Origin: Bacteroidota bacterium
GTDB lineage: Bacteria > Bacteroidota > Rhodothermia > Rhodothermales > JAHQVL01
DNA: 64,000 nt
NCBI GenBank assembly: GCA_039111535.1
Contig: JBCCIM010000010.1
Location: 1-64,000 of the forward strand
Direction: 5' to 3'
The position numbers and the translations under genes are program-made. Every line of letters starts with the position of its first letter. Position 1 is the stretch's first letter. Of this stretch, positions 46,226-55,882 are shown piece after piece. The notes beneath the pieces are model-generated. The model saw nothing but the letters and a program-made list of their open reading frames with translations, was not told where the DNA came from and did no database searches.

Positions 46226-47533
46226 TCAGGCTATAACAAAATCATAGAGCGGAAATTCTTTGCAGAGTGCATGGACTTCCGATTTGACCTTTTCGATCGC
46301 ATTTACATCGTCTGGCGCGGAGAGTACGCGGTCGATCAAATCAACAACTGTTTCGAATTCTGCCTCCTTGAAGCCCCGGGTAGACATCGCTGGTGTACCA
46401 ATTCGGATCCCACTTGTGACAAATGGACTTTTGTCGTCAAATGGTACCATGTTTTTATTGACCGTGATCTCAGCAGCCTGCAACGCAGCTTCAGCTTTTT
46501 TGCCAGAGACATGCTTGTTTCTGAGATCGATAAGCATCAGGTGGTTGTCTGTACCGCCCGATACGAGGTTGTAGCCTTTTTCGGTAAAACGATTGGCCAT
46601 AGCCTTGGCATTTTTAACTACCTGGGCTGAATATGTCGCAAATTCAGGTTTGAGTGCTTCCCCAAAAGCAACAGCCTTTGAGGCAATGACATGCATCAGC
46701 GGACCACCCTGGGTGCCGGGGAAGACGGCTGCGTCAAAGAGTTCACTCATGTTTTTGACGCGCCCGCTTTTGGGAGCAACTTTACCCAGGGTATTTTCAC
46801 TGTCAGATCCAACAAGGATCATGCCTCCGCGAGGACCGCGCAAGGTTTTATGGGTTGTTGTTGTGACAACGTGTGCATGCGGGAGGGGATTTTTCAGTGC
46901 ACCGGTAGCGATGAGGCCGGCTGTATGGGCCATATCCATCCACAGAAACGCTCCCACTTTATCTGCAATGTCACGAAACGCTTCGTAATCAAAATCGCGG
47001 GGGTAAGCGCTCGCCCCGATCGAAATCATTTTCGGTTTAATTTTCTTTGCCGTATCCCACACCTTGTTCATGTCGATGCGGCCGGCATTGGGGCCGTCGG
47101 GCTCCACGCCATAAAATTCTGCATTGTAGATAATGCCTGAGAAATTAACGTGGCTGCCATGGGTGAGATGGCCGCCATGCGCAAGGTCCAGGCCGAGCAG
47201 CGTATCGCCGGGTTTCAGGAGCGTCAGGTACACCGCAGCATTGGCCTGGGCACCTGAATGAGGCTGGACGTTCACCCAATCGCAGTTGAACAGGGCTTTG
47301 GCGCGTGTTCTGGCCAAATCCTCTGCTACATCAACAAACTGGCAGCCGCCGTAATATCTTTTGCCCGGCAGGCCTTCTGCATATTTGTTCGTCAGGGGCG
47401 ATCCCATGGCCTCCATGACTGCTCGGGTGACAAAGTTCTCCGATGCAATGAGTTCAAGGCCTTCGTTCTGCCGGGTTACCTCGGCCTCAATGGCTGCATA
47501 CACTTCCGGGTCGTTAAACTGCAACTCGCTCAT
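46226..47533 (-). CDS. glyA: Serine hydroxymethyltransferase
   Basis: GlyA converts serine and tetrahydrofolate into glycine and 5,10-methylene-THF. The 435-residue protein carries the expected motifs: [19 protein letters not shown] (27-45), [40 protein letters not shown], and [15 protein letters not shown] with PLP lysine K229, the same number as in E. coli. [14 protein letters not shown] sits near the C-terminus. It is the first gene of the minus-strand group glyA-PRTase-tatC. Confidence 0.97.
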   Translation of the reverse strand: MSELQFNDPEVYAAIEAEVTRQNEGLELIASENFVTRAVMEAMGSPLTNKYAEGLPGKRYYGGCQFVDVAEDLARTRAKALFNCDWVNVQPHSGAQANAAVYLTLLKPGDTLLGLDLAHGGHLTHGSHVNFSGIIYNAEFYGVEPDGPNAGRIDMNKVWDTAKKIKPKMISIGASAYPRDFDYEAFRDIADKVGAFLWMDMAHTAGLIATGALKNPLPHAHVVTTTTHKTLRGPRGGMILVGSDSENTLGKVAPKSGRVKNMSELFDAAVFPGTQGGPLMHVIASKAVAFGEALKPEFATYSAQVVKNAKAMANRFTEKGYNLVSGGTDNHLMLIDLRNKHVSGKKAEAALQAAEITVNKNMVPFDDKSPFVTSGIRIGTPAMSTRGFKEAEFETVVDLIDRVLSAPDDVNAIEKVKSEVHALCKEFPLYDFVIA

Positions 47534-47639
47534 AAGCGGTATCTATGAAAGAATCGTATGGAAAGAATAATCAACGATGCCCCTTCGATTCATGGAATTG
47601 TGGATGGCATCTGGGAAAGGGTATAAGATAGTCCAAAAG

Positions 47640-47668
47640 CTAACAAGTAATGCCACCAAAAGTGTCAA
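47640..47668 (-). promoter_or_regulatory. Candidate promoter of glyA
   Basis: On the minus strand TTGACA (47663-47668) is followed after 17 bases by TGTTAG (47640-47645), and by TAGCTTTTG, which resembles the Bacteroidota TAnnTTTG box. The -10 match is poor, so this is weak; the start codon is 107 nt downstream. Confidence 0.3.
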
Positions 47669-47839
47669 TTTCTGCAAAGAAATCTGTAAACAAAATACGG
47701 GCACGAGGCCCGGATGTGTGGTAGATCACAAATCAGAAAGGTGAGGGTGCGGTTGACACAACGCAGCATGGGCTCCCGGTATACTAAATCAGGAGCCGGC
47801 GCGCATGATACCGCATCGTAGTGGGGCACAAAGAAAGCT

Positions 47840-47870
47840 TGCGCTCCTGCCATTAAACGACAGGAGCGCA
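47840..47870. terminator. Hairpin downstream of the small membrane gene
   Basis: Arms 47840-47849 and 47861-47870 form a perfect 10-bp stem with an 11-base loop. It lies about 10 nt past the stop of the minus-strand gene at 47881. The T-run on that strand is broken (GCTTTCTTTG), so it is a moderate terminator. Confidence 0.65.
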
Positions 47871-47880
47871 TCCTGTCACA

Positions 47881-48231
47881 TTAAGGTTGTGCTGCATGTG
47901 CAGTCATGTTTTCCGATTCGCCAATCTGGAAAAACATGGTTGCAATACCCAGGTATTTCCCAACTTCTTCGTCCTGGAAGTCGTTGGTCAGGGTGATGCG
48001 ATAAATGCTGAAGAAAAAGAAGTTGTTTCGTTCGGTGTTGTAGCCAGTAGGCTGCTGTTCAGCAGTGGTTGTGTCAGCATTAAACATACGGTCAGTTAAT
48101 GCCGTACGCTCCTGCTGAAACTGAGACTGCTGTGTAGACTTCTCCAGGTAGGTCTTGAAATCATCAAGCTCCGGATTGTAAACAAACAGTGATACAACGA
48201 CCACGAAGATGAAGATTAAAAAAGTACGCAT
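47881..48231 (-). CDS. Small membrane-anchored protein, DUF4359-like
   Basis: A 116-residue protein with an N-terminal hydrophobic helix (TFLIFIFVVVVSLFVY) followed by NPELDDFKTYLEKS, an arrangement like DUF4359 proteins (membrane anchor, then N-P-x-x-x-x-F/Y). The C-terminal part RNNFFFFSIYRITLTNDFQD and KYLGIATMFFQIG looks like a beta-hairpin domain. Function unknown; probably faces the periplasm. Confidence 0.7.
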   Translation of the reverse strand: MRTFLIFIFVVVVSLFVYNPELDDFKTYLEKSTQQSQFQQERTALTDRMFNADTTTAEQQPTGYNTERNNFFFFSIYRITLTNDFQDEEVGKYLGIATMFFQIGESENMTAHAAQP

Positions 48232-48808
48232 TGGACGCTAGATGTGTTAAATAGTTATCCAACAAATACACAATAGCAAAACGGGATTTTGCTTCCATCA
48301 ATACGGGATACTGTAAAGTAGCGCATAATGTTACGCCACTACAACAGGCAGGCTCCCTTACAGGCTGCTTCCGCACACATTGCGCTAAAAACTTAATGTA
48401 ACAGGAGCCAGAAGCGCAAATCAACATGCAACTACCGCGCCAATCTTAGCAGATCATTACTTTACCGGATGATGTGCTGACAAGCCAGGACCCATTGCAT
48501 GACACACGCTCATTTCATTAGACGAACTACGTAGCATACAGGTTCTGGTTGTTTGCCCTGCAACGTGCTGCGTGGCTGCGACCAGCGCTCGCGCAATCTT
48601 TAAATGCGTCACGCATAACACTGAAAGGTTGTATTTGATGCGATTTAAAGGTTGGAAGCATGATCCAGTTTTTTTCGTGTTATTGTGTTTTCGTGCTTCC
48701 GTTTTGCACTGTTGCGGCGCAGGTAGCACTGCTGTTGTATGCGTCTTTATCAAAACAAGAACAACCACTTCGTATTCGCCACCCGACAATCTGCATTAAA
48801 CGCAACGC
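48232..48808. other. 577-nt region without a convincing gene
   Basis: Short frames exist on both strands but none has a family pattern, good start region or conserved composition. I see no tRNA, riboswitch or clear terminator. It must contain promoters for the small membrane gene at its left end. It could also hide a small RNA or a decayed gene. Confidence 0.5.
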
Positions 48809-49987
48809 TTAATTCTCGCCTCTTAGCAAACTGATCTGGTGCTGGGCAAACGCGTCGTCCGGATTTATCTCCAGGCATTTCTGATAATTTTTAATGGCGT
48901 TCTGCTTTTCGTCTAGCGCAGCATAAGCTGTACCCAGTTGTTGAAACGCGTTGGATGAATTTGGGTAGTTCACCGTATTCAATGTCAACAAAGCGATGGC
49001 GCCGGCTTGTACCTGCGGATCATCACTTCTCAACATAGCAACACCCGCTCGCTGGGCCAGTGATTCTGGTGGCAGGAAATTAAAAGATAGCCGGTCTGAG
49101 ATTGTGTTATAATGAGCCGTCAGTTGTTCGGGTGATTTAACGTCCCGATACGTCAATCCATAGCCTTCGAACATCGCAGCGATGCCGTTATAAAATGCGA
49201 TCAACGGTATAGAGCCATGATGCTCATCTTCGTAATACGTGAGTTTTGCCCTGAATTGTGGTGCCGGGTTTTTTTTGTTCAAAGCTTCGTAGAATCGTAC
49301 GTGCCGGTCACGGTTTCTGAGATTTCTCGTCCCCCAGTTTGCGGTTGCGATATAGAGGAATCGGTCAAAGGATTTGTTTGTTGTAGCCTCCACTTTTTGA
49401 TCCATCGTTGCCACATCCCATGTTCCAAAGCTTGGATCAATAGCCACGAAGGCATTGAATGCTGTGTCCTCTTTCATGTAAACGTGAGATGCAAACAAGC
49501 CGCCTAGCGAATGCCCAACCAATATGTTGTACGGTGCAACGCGGTACTTGTCTTGTAAAACAGGTAGAAGCTCTTGCTCGAGGAAACTGAGGAACTGGTC
49601 TGCGCCGCCGGTATCATTCTTTCGTGTGGTAACAATTTTGTCGGGCGTAAAATCCCGCTCCCGGTTGGTACTTGGAATGCCAACAACAATCATCTCAGGA
49701 ACGCGCCGGCCGCCACCCCAGGGAGCATCCATAAACCGCAGGGCACCCGATAACGGGCGAAAATGGGAATGTCCATCCAGGATGATGAGCACTGGATACG
49801 TTTTGTGTGTTTGTGCGTCGTCGTTGTAAAACCTGGGGAGGCTTACCCAGTACTCGCGCGCCTCATCGAGCTGCTCCGAGTTAATGTAATACTTGTTGCC
49901 AATGACAATTTCTCCTCCAGACTGCGCGTATCCCGGAAGCGCCGGCAAAAGCAGGAGGCATAGAACAATAAGGACTGGATTATACAT
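48809..49987 (-). CDS. Exported alpha/beta-hydrolase esterase with C-terminal TPR
   Basis: A 392-residue protein with a signal peptide (LIVLCLLLLPALPGYAQ). The first 270 residues are an esterase-D/Fes-like hydrolase: YPVLIILDGHSHF, IVVGIPSTNRERDFTP, nucleophile in VGHSLGGLFA, and catalytic His in EDEHHGSIP. The family includes siderophore and feruloyl esterases. The last 60 residues hold a TPR pair (AFQQLGTAYAALDEKQNAIK; NYQKCLEINPDDAFAQHQISL). Fusion to TPR is seen in some Bacteroidota esterases and may hold a partner. Substrate unknown. Confidence 0.85.
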   Translation of the reverse strand: MYNPVLIVLCLLLLPALPGYAQSGGEIVIGNKYYINSEQLDEAREYWVSLPRFYNDDAQTHKTYPVLIILDGHSHFRPLSGALRFMDAPWGGGRRVPEMIVVGIPSTNRERDFTPDKIVTTRKNDTGGADQFLSFLEQELLPVLQDKYRVAPYNILVGHSLGGLFASHVYMKEDTAFNAFVAIDPSFGTWDVATMDQKVEATTNKSFDRFLYIATANWGTRNLRNRDRHVRFYEALNKKNPAPQFRAKLTYYEDEHHGSIPLIAFYNGIAAMFEGYGLTYRDVKSPEQLTAHYNTISDRLSFNFLPPESLAQRAGVAMLRSDDPQVQAGAIALLTLNTVNYPNSSNAFQQLGTAYAALDEKQNAIKNYQKCLEINPDDAFAQHQISLLRGEN

Positions 49988-50111
49988 TGGGATTGTGCTA
50001 CTGGGTCTTTAGGGGCTATTTGTTTGGTAGAAGACCCGCACCCAACTGCTTTGTTGTCATTTCGATGGAAAGCAGCATCAGGATTGTAGCTGTGTCGCTA
50101 TTACATCGTAC

Positions 50112-50780
50112 CTATTGCATCATGGCGTAAGCCAGGATGTTAACCCCCATGCGCAGGGCATTGAGTCTTTTGTCTTCAGGGATATTGTGCACGGCTTCTG
50201 GCTCCCAACCATCGCCGAGGTCGCTTTCGTACGAATAGAAAACAACAAGGCGGCCCTCGTGAAAGAGGCCAAAGCCTTGTGGCGCCTTGCCATCATGCTC
50301 GTGTACTTTGGGCAGGCCATTGGGGAATTTGAAATGGGTGTGGTAAATGGAGTGGCTAAACGGAATTTCTACAAACTCCTGCTCTGGAAAAACCTTTTTC
50401 ATCTCTCTCCGGATATGGCGATCAAGGCCATAATTGTCATCAACATGCAGAAAGCCGCCGCCTTCCAAATAACGTCGCAAGCGCTGGGCTTCACTTGAAG
50501 TGAACCGTACGTTGCCGTGGCCAGTCAGGTAGAGATAGGGATAGGTGAAAACTTTATCGCTACCGAGTTCTACTACTTCTTCGCGTGGGGCTACGTCAAT
50601 CAGGGTTTGTGCGCGCGTATATTTGAGAAGCTCTACGAGCGATTGGTCATCGCTGTACCAGTCGCCTCCACCACCGTATTTGATGCGTGCAATCTGAACA
50701 GTATGGGCATCCTGGCTGTGGGCCGTGGGTGCGGGCAGCACAAGGAGGATGATAAAGAACGTGAACAGCGCGCGTATCAT
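50112..50780 (-). CDS. DUF4159 exported protein
   Basis: A 222-residue protein with signal peptide (RALFTFFIILLVLPAPTAHS). The DUF4159 pattern is clear: IARIKYGGGGDWYSD, FTYPYLYLTGHGNVRFT, LRRYLEGGGFLHVDDNYGLDRHIRREM, and a C-terminal LRMGVNILAYAM. The fold is like class I glutamine amidotransferases without a nucleophile. In other genomes these genes often lie with MoxR ATPase, DUF58 and VWA genes; here the MoxR-like gene is 22 kb away. Function unknown. Confidence 0.88.
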   Translation of the reverse strand: MIRALFTFFIILLVLPAPTAHSQDAHTVQIARIKYGGGGDWYSDDQSLVELLKYTRAQTLIDVAPREEVVELGSDKVFTYPYLYLTGHGNVRFTSSEAQRLRRYLEGGGFLHVDDNYGLDRHIRREMKKVFPEQEFVEIPFSHSIYHTHFKFPNGLPKVHEHDGKAPQGFGLFHEGRLVVFYSYESDLGDGWEPEAVHNIPEDKRLNALRMGVNILAYAMMQ

Positions 50781-50840
50781 TATTTATGCGGTAAAGTTGT
50801 ATTCTGTAGCCGATCAGGCCGGGGCGAATAGCGTCCGGCT

Positions 50841-51653
50841 ATGGACCAGACTCATTCGATTTCAATGCTTCAGTTTCGTTTATACGTCAATACCGTTGCC
50901 GGTTTCATGCTGGCAGGAATTCTAATTGTTGCAACAGCTTGTGCGCCGGCTGAATCTGTAACTGAAGCGGCCTCCCGCATTCGGGTTATGGAAGAGATGG
51001 CACTTGCGGACGCAGCAGAGGCTGCTGGCGGCGACGTGTTGAATGTGGGATTTGTCGTATTGGAAGGTGTTTACAATTCCGAACTGATGGCCCCGTACGA
51101 CGTGATCCAGCATAGCATTTTTCGGGACTCGCTTCGTTATATGCAGCCATTTATTGTGGCGCCATCGCTGGACCCTGTGGTAACCTTCGAAGGCATAGAA
51201 GTCGTGCCACATTTCACCTTTGATACCCATCCCGATATCGATGTACTCATTGTGCCGAGTACCGTGAACAGCATGACTGCAGATCTTGAAGACAAAGTAT
51301 TCATGAGCTGGCTGACTGAAACGGTTGATGCTGCCAGGTACGTCATAACCGTTTGTGACGGCGCTTTCCCTCTGGCAGCTACAGGTGTGTTGGATGGACG
51401 GATTGCTACTACATTCCCTGGAGACCGAGACCGGTTTGCGGCGATGTTTCCGTCCATTGATGTGCGGTATGAGGAACGATTTGTTGTAGATGGAAAGTAC
51501 ATCACTTCAGTAGGCGGAGCGATGAGTTACGAGCCGGCTTTCTATTTGGTAGAACACGTCTATTCAAAATCACATGCTGATAAAACAGCCAGCGGCCTGG
51601 TATGGGGCTGGGATCTCGAACAGGTCCCGCACTTGATCGTAGAATCCCCATAG
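50841..51653 (+). CDS. DJ-1/PfpI-fold lipoprotein
   Basis: A 270-residue protein with an N-terminal lipobox region (GFMLAGILIVATAC, Cys34). The body is a DJ-1/PfpI domain: VLNVGFVVLEGVYNSELMAPYDVIQ (about 66-90), IDVLIVPS, and nucleophile-elbow Cys172 in YVITVCDGAFPLAATGVLDG, then TTFPGD and the C-terminal TSVGGAMSYEPAFYLVEHV. An exported DJ-1-like protein is uncommon; most are cytoplasmic. It may be a glutamine amidotransferase-like regulator or a hydrolase/isonitrile hydratase relative. It is divergent from the DUF4159 gene by 60 nt and followed by a small gene on the same strand. Confidence 0.85.
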   Translation: MDQTHSISMLQFRLYVNTVAGFMLAGILIVATACAPAESVTEAASRIRVMEEMALADAAEAAGGDVLNVGFVVLEGVYNSELMAPYDVIQHSIFRDSLRYMQPFIVAPSLDPVVTFEGIEVVPHFTFDTHPDIDVLIVPSTVNSMTADLEDKVFMSWLTETVDAARYVITVCDGAFPLAATGVLDGRIATTFPGDRDRFAAMFPSIDVRYEERFVVDGKYITSVGGAMSYEPAFYLVEHVYSKSHADKTASGLVWGWDLEQVPHLIVESP

Positions 51654-51702
51654 ATGGGCTAAAGGTCCGAAATGCTAAACTTGTAAACCTGTAAGTTCTG
51701 AT

Positions 51703-51891
51703 ATGTCCAAACTCTTTCGCGCATTGATTATTTCTGCAGTGGCAACAGGCGCAGCGGCAGTCATTATTAACGCAGTTCAACAGCGCGCCAGTAAAGATGA
51801 AGCCAGAGATGATAGCAACTTTGTTGACGCGGAGAAGCTTTCACAAGAAGAACGCGCTATGCTGACAGATGAATTGAACGCCATGTTGTAG
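51703..51891 (+). CDS. Small single-span membrane protein
   Basis: A 62-residue protein: a hydrophobic helix (FRALIISAVATGAAAVIINAV) then a charged tail (ASKDEARDDSNFVDAEKLSQ) and an amphipathic end (EERAMLTDELNAML). It has no named family. It follows the DJ-1-like gene by 49 nt on the same strand. The clean layout of anchor plus helical tail supports a real gene. Confidence 0.6.
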   Translation: MSKLFRALIISAVATGAAAVIINAVQQRASKDEARDDSNFVDAEKLSQEERAMLTDELNAML

Positions 51892-52232
51892 CCATACACG
51901 TCAAGCGATACCCTGACGAACAAGCGGCGGTGTCCCATATTTTTTGCCCTGTTTCTACGTACAACAAAACGAAGATCCTTTCGTACGCCCGAGAGATGTG
52001 CCGTTTAGAATTGGGTTGGTACTGCCACTGATCCCGCCTTTTTATTGCCTGATGGCATGTCGTTGTTATCCCATTCTTGCGTGTTTATGTATAAATGCAA
52101 TACACAAAATTGCACGCAAGATGGTAACCCCTCTTCTCTTTTACCAGGTGTAGTTGTACAGCTTGTTGGTGCCGACCTGTGAGAAGTGCTTTCTGAAAAA
52201 TAACTCTGAAAAATAACAAGGAGACTTATTGC
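51892..52232. other. Intergenic region before the M16 protease gene
   Basis: 341 nt with no believable gene. A tandem 12-bp repeat lies at 52193-52217 (CTGAAAAATAAC twice with one base between), directly before the ribosome site AAGGAG at 52220-52225. A TTGTTA-TATGTA pair with 17-nt spacing near 52065 is a weak promoter guess. Confidence 0.5.
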
Positions 52233-54992
52233 ATGCGGATACTTGCTCACGTCTTGACACTCTTTCTCATCAGCTTGCCGGCGTTTGCACAGGATACGAA
52301 TCCCGTTGCTTCCCCTGAAGCTTCCAAGAGCCCGATCGAGATTCCCTACGAAAAATTTGTGCTGGATAACGGGTTAACCGTTATCGTGCACCAGGATGCC
52401 AAAGCGCCCATTGTTGCGGTTAACCTCTGGTATCATGTCGGATCAAAAAATGAGAACAAAGGCAAAACTGGTTTTGCTCACCTGTTTGAACACCTGATGT
52501 TCAACGGCTCAGAAAATTTCAATGACGACTACTTCCAGGTCCTCGAAAAAGTTGGCGCTACCGACTTGAACGGTACCACCAATAAAGACCGGACCAACTA
52601 TTTCCAGAATGTGCCTGTTAATGCACTCGACCTGGCGCTTTGGATGGAGTCGGATCGTATGGGGCACCTGCTTGGTGCTATTGACCAGGGCAAGCTCGAC
52701 GAACAGCGTGGTGTTGTTCAGAATGAAAAACGACAGGGCGAAAACCAGCCTTACGGCAAAGTATGGACGACCATCGCAGAAAATACCTATCCCGAAGGCC
52801 ATCCTTACTCGTGGAGCGTTATTGGTTCGATGGAAGACCTGAATGCAGCATCGCTTGAAGATGTACAGGAATGGTTTAAGACCTACTACGGCCCGAACAA
52901 TGCTACCCTCGTGATTGCCGGCGATATCGACCCACAGGCGGCACGCGAAAAAGTAGAAAAGTACTTTGGCGACATCGAACCGGGACCACCCATTGCCAAG
53001 AAAGAAGCCTGGATTGCGCGACGCACCGGTGAAACCCGGATGACGATGGAAGACCGCGTACCGCAGGCGCGTATCTACAAAGTTTGGAACGTTCCTGAGC
53101 GTGGTCACATTGACCTGGATCATCTCAACCTGGTTTCAGATGTACTCGGTTCTGGCAAAACGTCCAGGCTATATGAGCGGCTTGTATACAACGACCAGAT
53201 TGCAACTGCTGCTGCTGCGTACATCTCCACCGGTGAAATTGGTAGCCAATTCCAGATTCAGGTAACTGCAAAGCCTGGCGTTGACCTGGCAACTGTTGAA
53301 GCTACTGTAGAGGAAGAACTGCAGCGATTGCTCGAAGACGGCATCGAGGCAACCGAGTTACGTCGTGTGAAAACGCAGTACGTCGCCAGCTTCATCCGTG
53401 GTGCTGAGCGTATTGGTGGTTTTGGTGGTAAGTCGGATATTCTCGCACAGAACGAAGTGTACGCCAGTACGCCAGATTTCTATCAGGTAGGTCTGGAGCG
53501 CGTACAGCGCGCAACTGAAGACGATCTGTTGCAGGCTGCGCGTGAGTGGTTGTCAGATGGTGTCTTCTCGCTTGAAGTACATCCATACCCTGAACTTGCT
53601 GCCACGGGTGAAGGTGTTGACCGCTCTGTAATGCCTGAGGTTGAAAATCCGCCAAACGCGGTTTTTCCGACCATGCAGAAGACAACGCTGAAAAATGGCC
53701 TGAATGTGGTGTTGGTTGAACGGGATGCTGTACCGGTTGTGAACTTCCGCCTTGTCTTCGACGCCGGCTATGCGGCTGACCAGTTTGCGAAGCCAGGTAC
53801 GGCCGGCCTGGCGTTGAGCATGCTCGACGAAGGGACCAAGGATAAAACGGCACTCGAAATCAGTGAAGAACTTGCACTGCTCGGTGCCAGCATTGGCGCA
53901 TTTTCGGGCCTTGATGCTTCGTCTGTAACGCTCTCATCCCTGAAGTCAGAACTCGGAGCTTCGCTCGACTTGTATGCGGATGTTGTGTTGAATCCTTCTT
54001 TTCCGGAAGCTGACTTTAACCGGCTAAAACAGCAGAGACTTGTGGGCATCCAACGTGAAAAAGTAACGCCTGTTCAGATGGCGCTTCGCGTTTTTCCTGG
54101 CCTGCTTTACGGTAGCGATCATGCATATGGTCTGCCACTCACGGGATCTGGAACAACTGAGTCGGTTACGTCCATTGAGCGCGATGACCTGATGAAATTC
54201 CACGATACCTGGTTCAAGCCAAACAATGCTACAATGATTGTTGTTGGCGATGTTTCGATGAACGAACTCAAGCCTATGCTGGAAGGCGCTTTTTCCAAGT
54301 GGAAAAAAGGCAAAGTGCCACAGAAGAACATCAATGAAGTAGCGCACCGGCCGGGTAGCAGCGTTTACATTATGGATCGTCCGGGCTCACAGCAGTCCAT
54401 CATTTTTGCCGGCCACATTGCGCCGCCAAAAGGCAACCCAAATGAAATCGCAATTGAGACGATGAACACCATCCTTGGTGGCGCCTTCATTTCGCGCATC
54501 AACATGAACTTGCGCGAAGACAAAGGTTGGTCCTATGGTGCTCAAAGCCTCATTTGGGACGCAAAAGGCCAGCGCCCTTTCCTCGTCTACGCACCCGTGC
54601 AAACCGACAAAACGAAAGAGTCGATGCAGGAAGTTGTCATGGAGCTGAAAGGTATCCTCGACAACAACCCTGTGACGCCGGAAGAAGTTGACCGTGCAAA
54701 GCGCAACCAGACCCTTACACTGGCCGGCCGCTGGGAAACCAATGGTGCTGTGATGAGCTCGGTAGCCGAAATGGTGCAGTACGATCTGCCTGACGATTAT
54801 AACGATACGTACACGAGCCAGGTGCGCTCATTGAGTATCGATAAAATCGCAAGCGCTGCTGAAACGGTGCTCAAGCCAGACAACCTGGTATGGGTTATCG
54901 TAGGCGATCGTGCGAAGATTGAAGCTGGTATTCGTGACCTCGATTTGGGTGACATTTACCTGCTCGACGAGAACGGAGAAGTGATGGACTAA
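52233..54992 (+). CDS. M16-family zinc metalloprotease, exported, double-domain
   Basis: A 919-residue protein with signal peptide (ILAHVLTLFLISLPAFAQ). The N-terminal half has the inverted zinc site H83-LFE-H87 and the downstream Glu near 165 (RGVVQNEKRQGE). The C-terminal half repeats the fold without zinc ligands but has the substrate-binding segment INMNLREDKGWSYGAQ. This active-plus-inactive pair is the one-chain M16 clamp, which degrades peptides in the periplasm. The AAGGAG ribosome site lies about eight bases before the ATG. A strong terminator follows. Confidence 0.95.
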   Translation: MRILAHVLTLFLISLPAFAQDTNPVASPEASKSPIEIPYEKFVLDNGLTVIVHQDAKAPIVAVNLWYHVGSKNENKGKTGFAHLFEHLMFNGSENFNDDYFQVLEKVGATDLNGTTNKDRTNYFQNVPVNALDLALWMESDRMGHLLGAIDQGKLDEQRGVVQNEKRQGENQPYGKVWTTIAENTYPEGHPYSWSVIGSMEDLNAASLEDVQEWFKTYYGPNNATLVIAGDIDPQAAREKVEKYFGDIEPGPPIAKKEAWIARRTGETRMTMEDRVPQARIYKVWNVPERGHIDLDHLNLVSDVLGSGKTSRLYERLVYNDQIATAAAAYISTGEIGSQFQIQVTAKPGVDLATVEATVEEELQRLLEDGIEATELRRVKTQYVASFIRGAERIGGFGGKSDILAQNEVYASTPDFYQVGLERVQRATEDDLLQAAREWLSDGVFSLEVHPYPELAATGEGVDRSVMPEVENPPNAVFPTMQKTTLKNGLNVVLVERDAVPVVNFRLVFDAGYAADQFAKPGTAGLALSMLDEGTKDKTALEISEELALLGASIGAFSGLDASSVTLSSLKSELGASLDLYADVVLNPSFPEADFNRLKQQRLVGIQREKVTPVQMALRVFPGLLYGSDHAYGLPLTGSGTTESVTSIERDDLMKFHDTWFKPNNATMIVVGDVSMNELKPMLEGAFSKWKKGKVPQKNINEVAHRPGSSVYIMDRPGSQQSIIFAGHIAPPKGNPNEIAIETMNTILGGAFISRINMNLREDKGWSYGAQSLIWDAKGQRPFLVYAPVQTDKTKESMQEVVMELKGILDNNPVTPEEVDRAKRNQTLTLAGRWETNGAVMSSVAEMVQYDLPDDYNDTYTSQVRSLSIDKIASAAETVLKPDNLVWVIVGDRAKIEAGIRDLDLGDIYLLDENGEVMD

Positions 54993-55102
54993 GGCATGTA
55001 ACGTTCTGCTGGCTGCATCTACAAACCCATATCATTGTTTGGTGGTGCGCTGCCAGCACCCAATGTTGCCTCCAATGTGGTCAGGCTGTAAGTGATTGCC
55101 TG

Positions 55103-55137
55103 AAGACTGGCGCTCAACTGAGCGCCAGTCTTTTTTT
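55103..55137 (+). terminator. Strong intrinsic terminator after the M16 gene
   Basis: Arms 55103-55115 and 55120-55132 form a perfect 13-bp stem with a four-base AACT loop, followed by T residues up to 55137. It lies about 110 nt past the stop codon. Confidence 0.93.
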
Positions 55138-55158
55138 GTGGGCAAATTTTAGGATCGC

Positions 55159-55614
55159 TTACCGCTGTGCGTAAATGCTGGTCTGGCCATTTTTATTGAA
55201 AGCCATCACATTGTAGCGATCTGCAGGACGGCCTTCCACCTCCATGCCCGGACTTCCAATGGGCATACCAGGGACGGAAATGCCGGCTATATCTGGCTTC
55301 TCACGCAGCATTTTCTCGACAACATCAGCCGGCACATGGCCCTCTACAATGTATCCGTCGACAACAGCTGTATGGCAAGACCGCAGCTTCTGTGGAACGC
55401 CAAACTGCGTTTTGATGTCGCTCAGGTCATCCAGGTCAGTTGTTTTTACAGTGAAGCCCGCCGTTTCAAGGTGCGTAACCCATTTTTTGCAGCACCCACA
55501 GGTAGGTGTTTTATAGACGACCATATTAGGCCGAGGTTGGCTGTTGCTGGGCGTGCATGCAGAGACCAGGAATAGGCCCAGCAGGCTAAAAAACGTGTAG
55601 CGAAGGAGTTTCAT
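55159..55614 (-). CDS. DUF411 metal-binding lipoprotein (CopG-like)
   Basis: A 151-residue lipoprotein (lipobox LVSAC, Cys20). A thioredoxin-like DUF411 domain follows with VYKTPTCGCCKKWVTHLETAGF (Cys39, Cys41, Cys42 visible as CGCC), LRSCHTAVVDGYIVEGHVPADVV, and PGMPIGSPGMEV. In Proteobacteria DUF411/CopG proteins protect the periplasm from copper and other metals. No copper-efflux genes are adjacent. It stands alone, opposite the M16 gene. Confidence 0.9.
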   Translation of the reverse strand: MKLLRYTFFSLLGLFLVSACTPSNSQPRPNMVVYKTPTCGCCKKWVTHLETAGFTVKTTDLDDLSDIKTQFGVPQKLRSCHTAVVDGYIVEGHVPADVVEKMLREKPDIAGISVPGMPIGSPGMEVEGRPADRYNVMAFNKNGQTSIYAQR

Positions 55615-55882
55615 GTTGCGAGAAGAGGTTTGTTTGCAGGCACTGTATTATCGCAATACGGCTAAAGACGGCTTGTGTTCTTTTAGACCCCGGCTTGCCT
55701 ACGATCACGTAATTTCTTTTGATGGAACTGATCTGTTGTAGGTAGGAAATCCGATCGTTGTGTAAAAGATATACATAAATCTGTTTGTCTGTTGCGTGCA
55801 GGACTTGCATTCGCTCTGCGAACTTGCTAGCCTATGCTGATAAATTGCTCATATTGGAACTGCTTATTTTCAAGTGCACATC

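Larger units (their letters stand above)
47534..47880. other. Intergenic region upstream of glyA
   Basis: 347 nt. It contains the candidate glyA promoter at 47640-47668 and, at its right end, the hairpin downstream of the next gene. I see no glycine or folate riboswitch pattern and no RNA gene. Confidence 0.5.

Noticed and set aside
47753-47785. TTGACA and TATACT on the plus strand
   Set aside because: Spacing is 21 bases and no plus-strand gene follows.
47665-47871. 68-residue minus-strand frame upstream of glyA
   Set aside because: Cys/Arg-rich chance composition; it covers the hairpin of the neighbouring gene.
48457-48799. Opposed short frames on both strands in the 48.2-48.8 kb gap
   Set aside because: Neither has a believable start or family match; they overlap each other antisense.
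51944-52153. 69-residue plus-strand frame before the M16 gene
   Set aside because: Cys-rich chance composition without ribosome site; the promoter of the protease gene is expected here.
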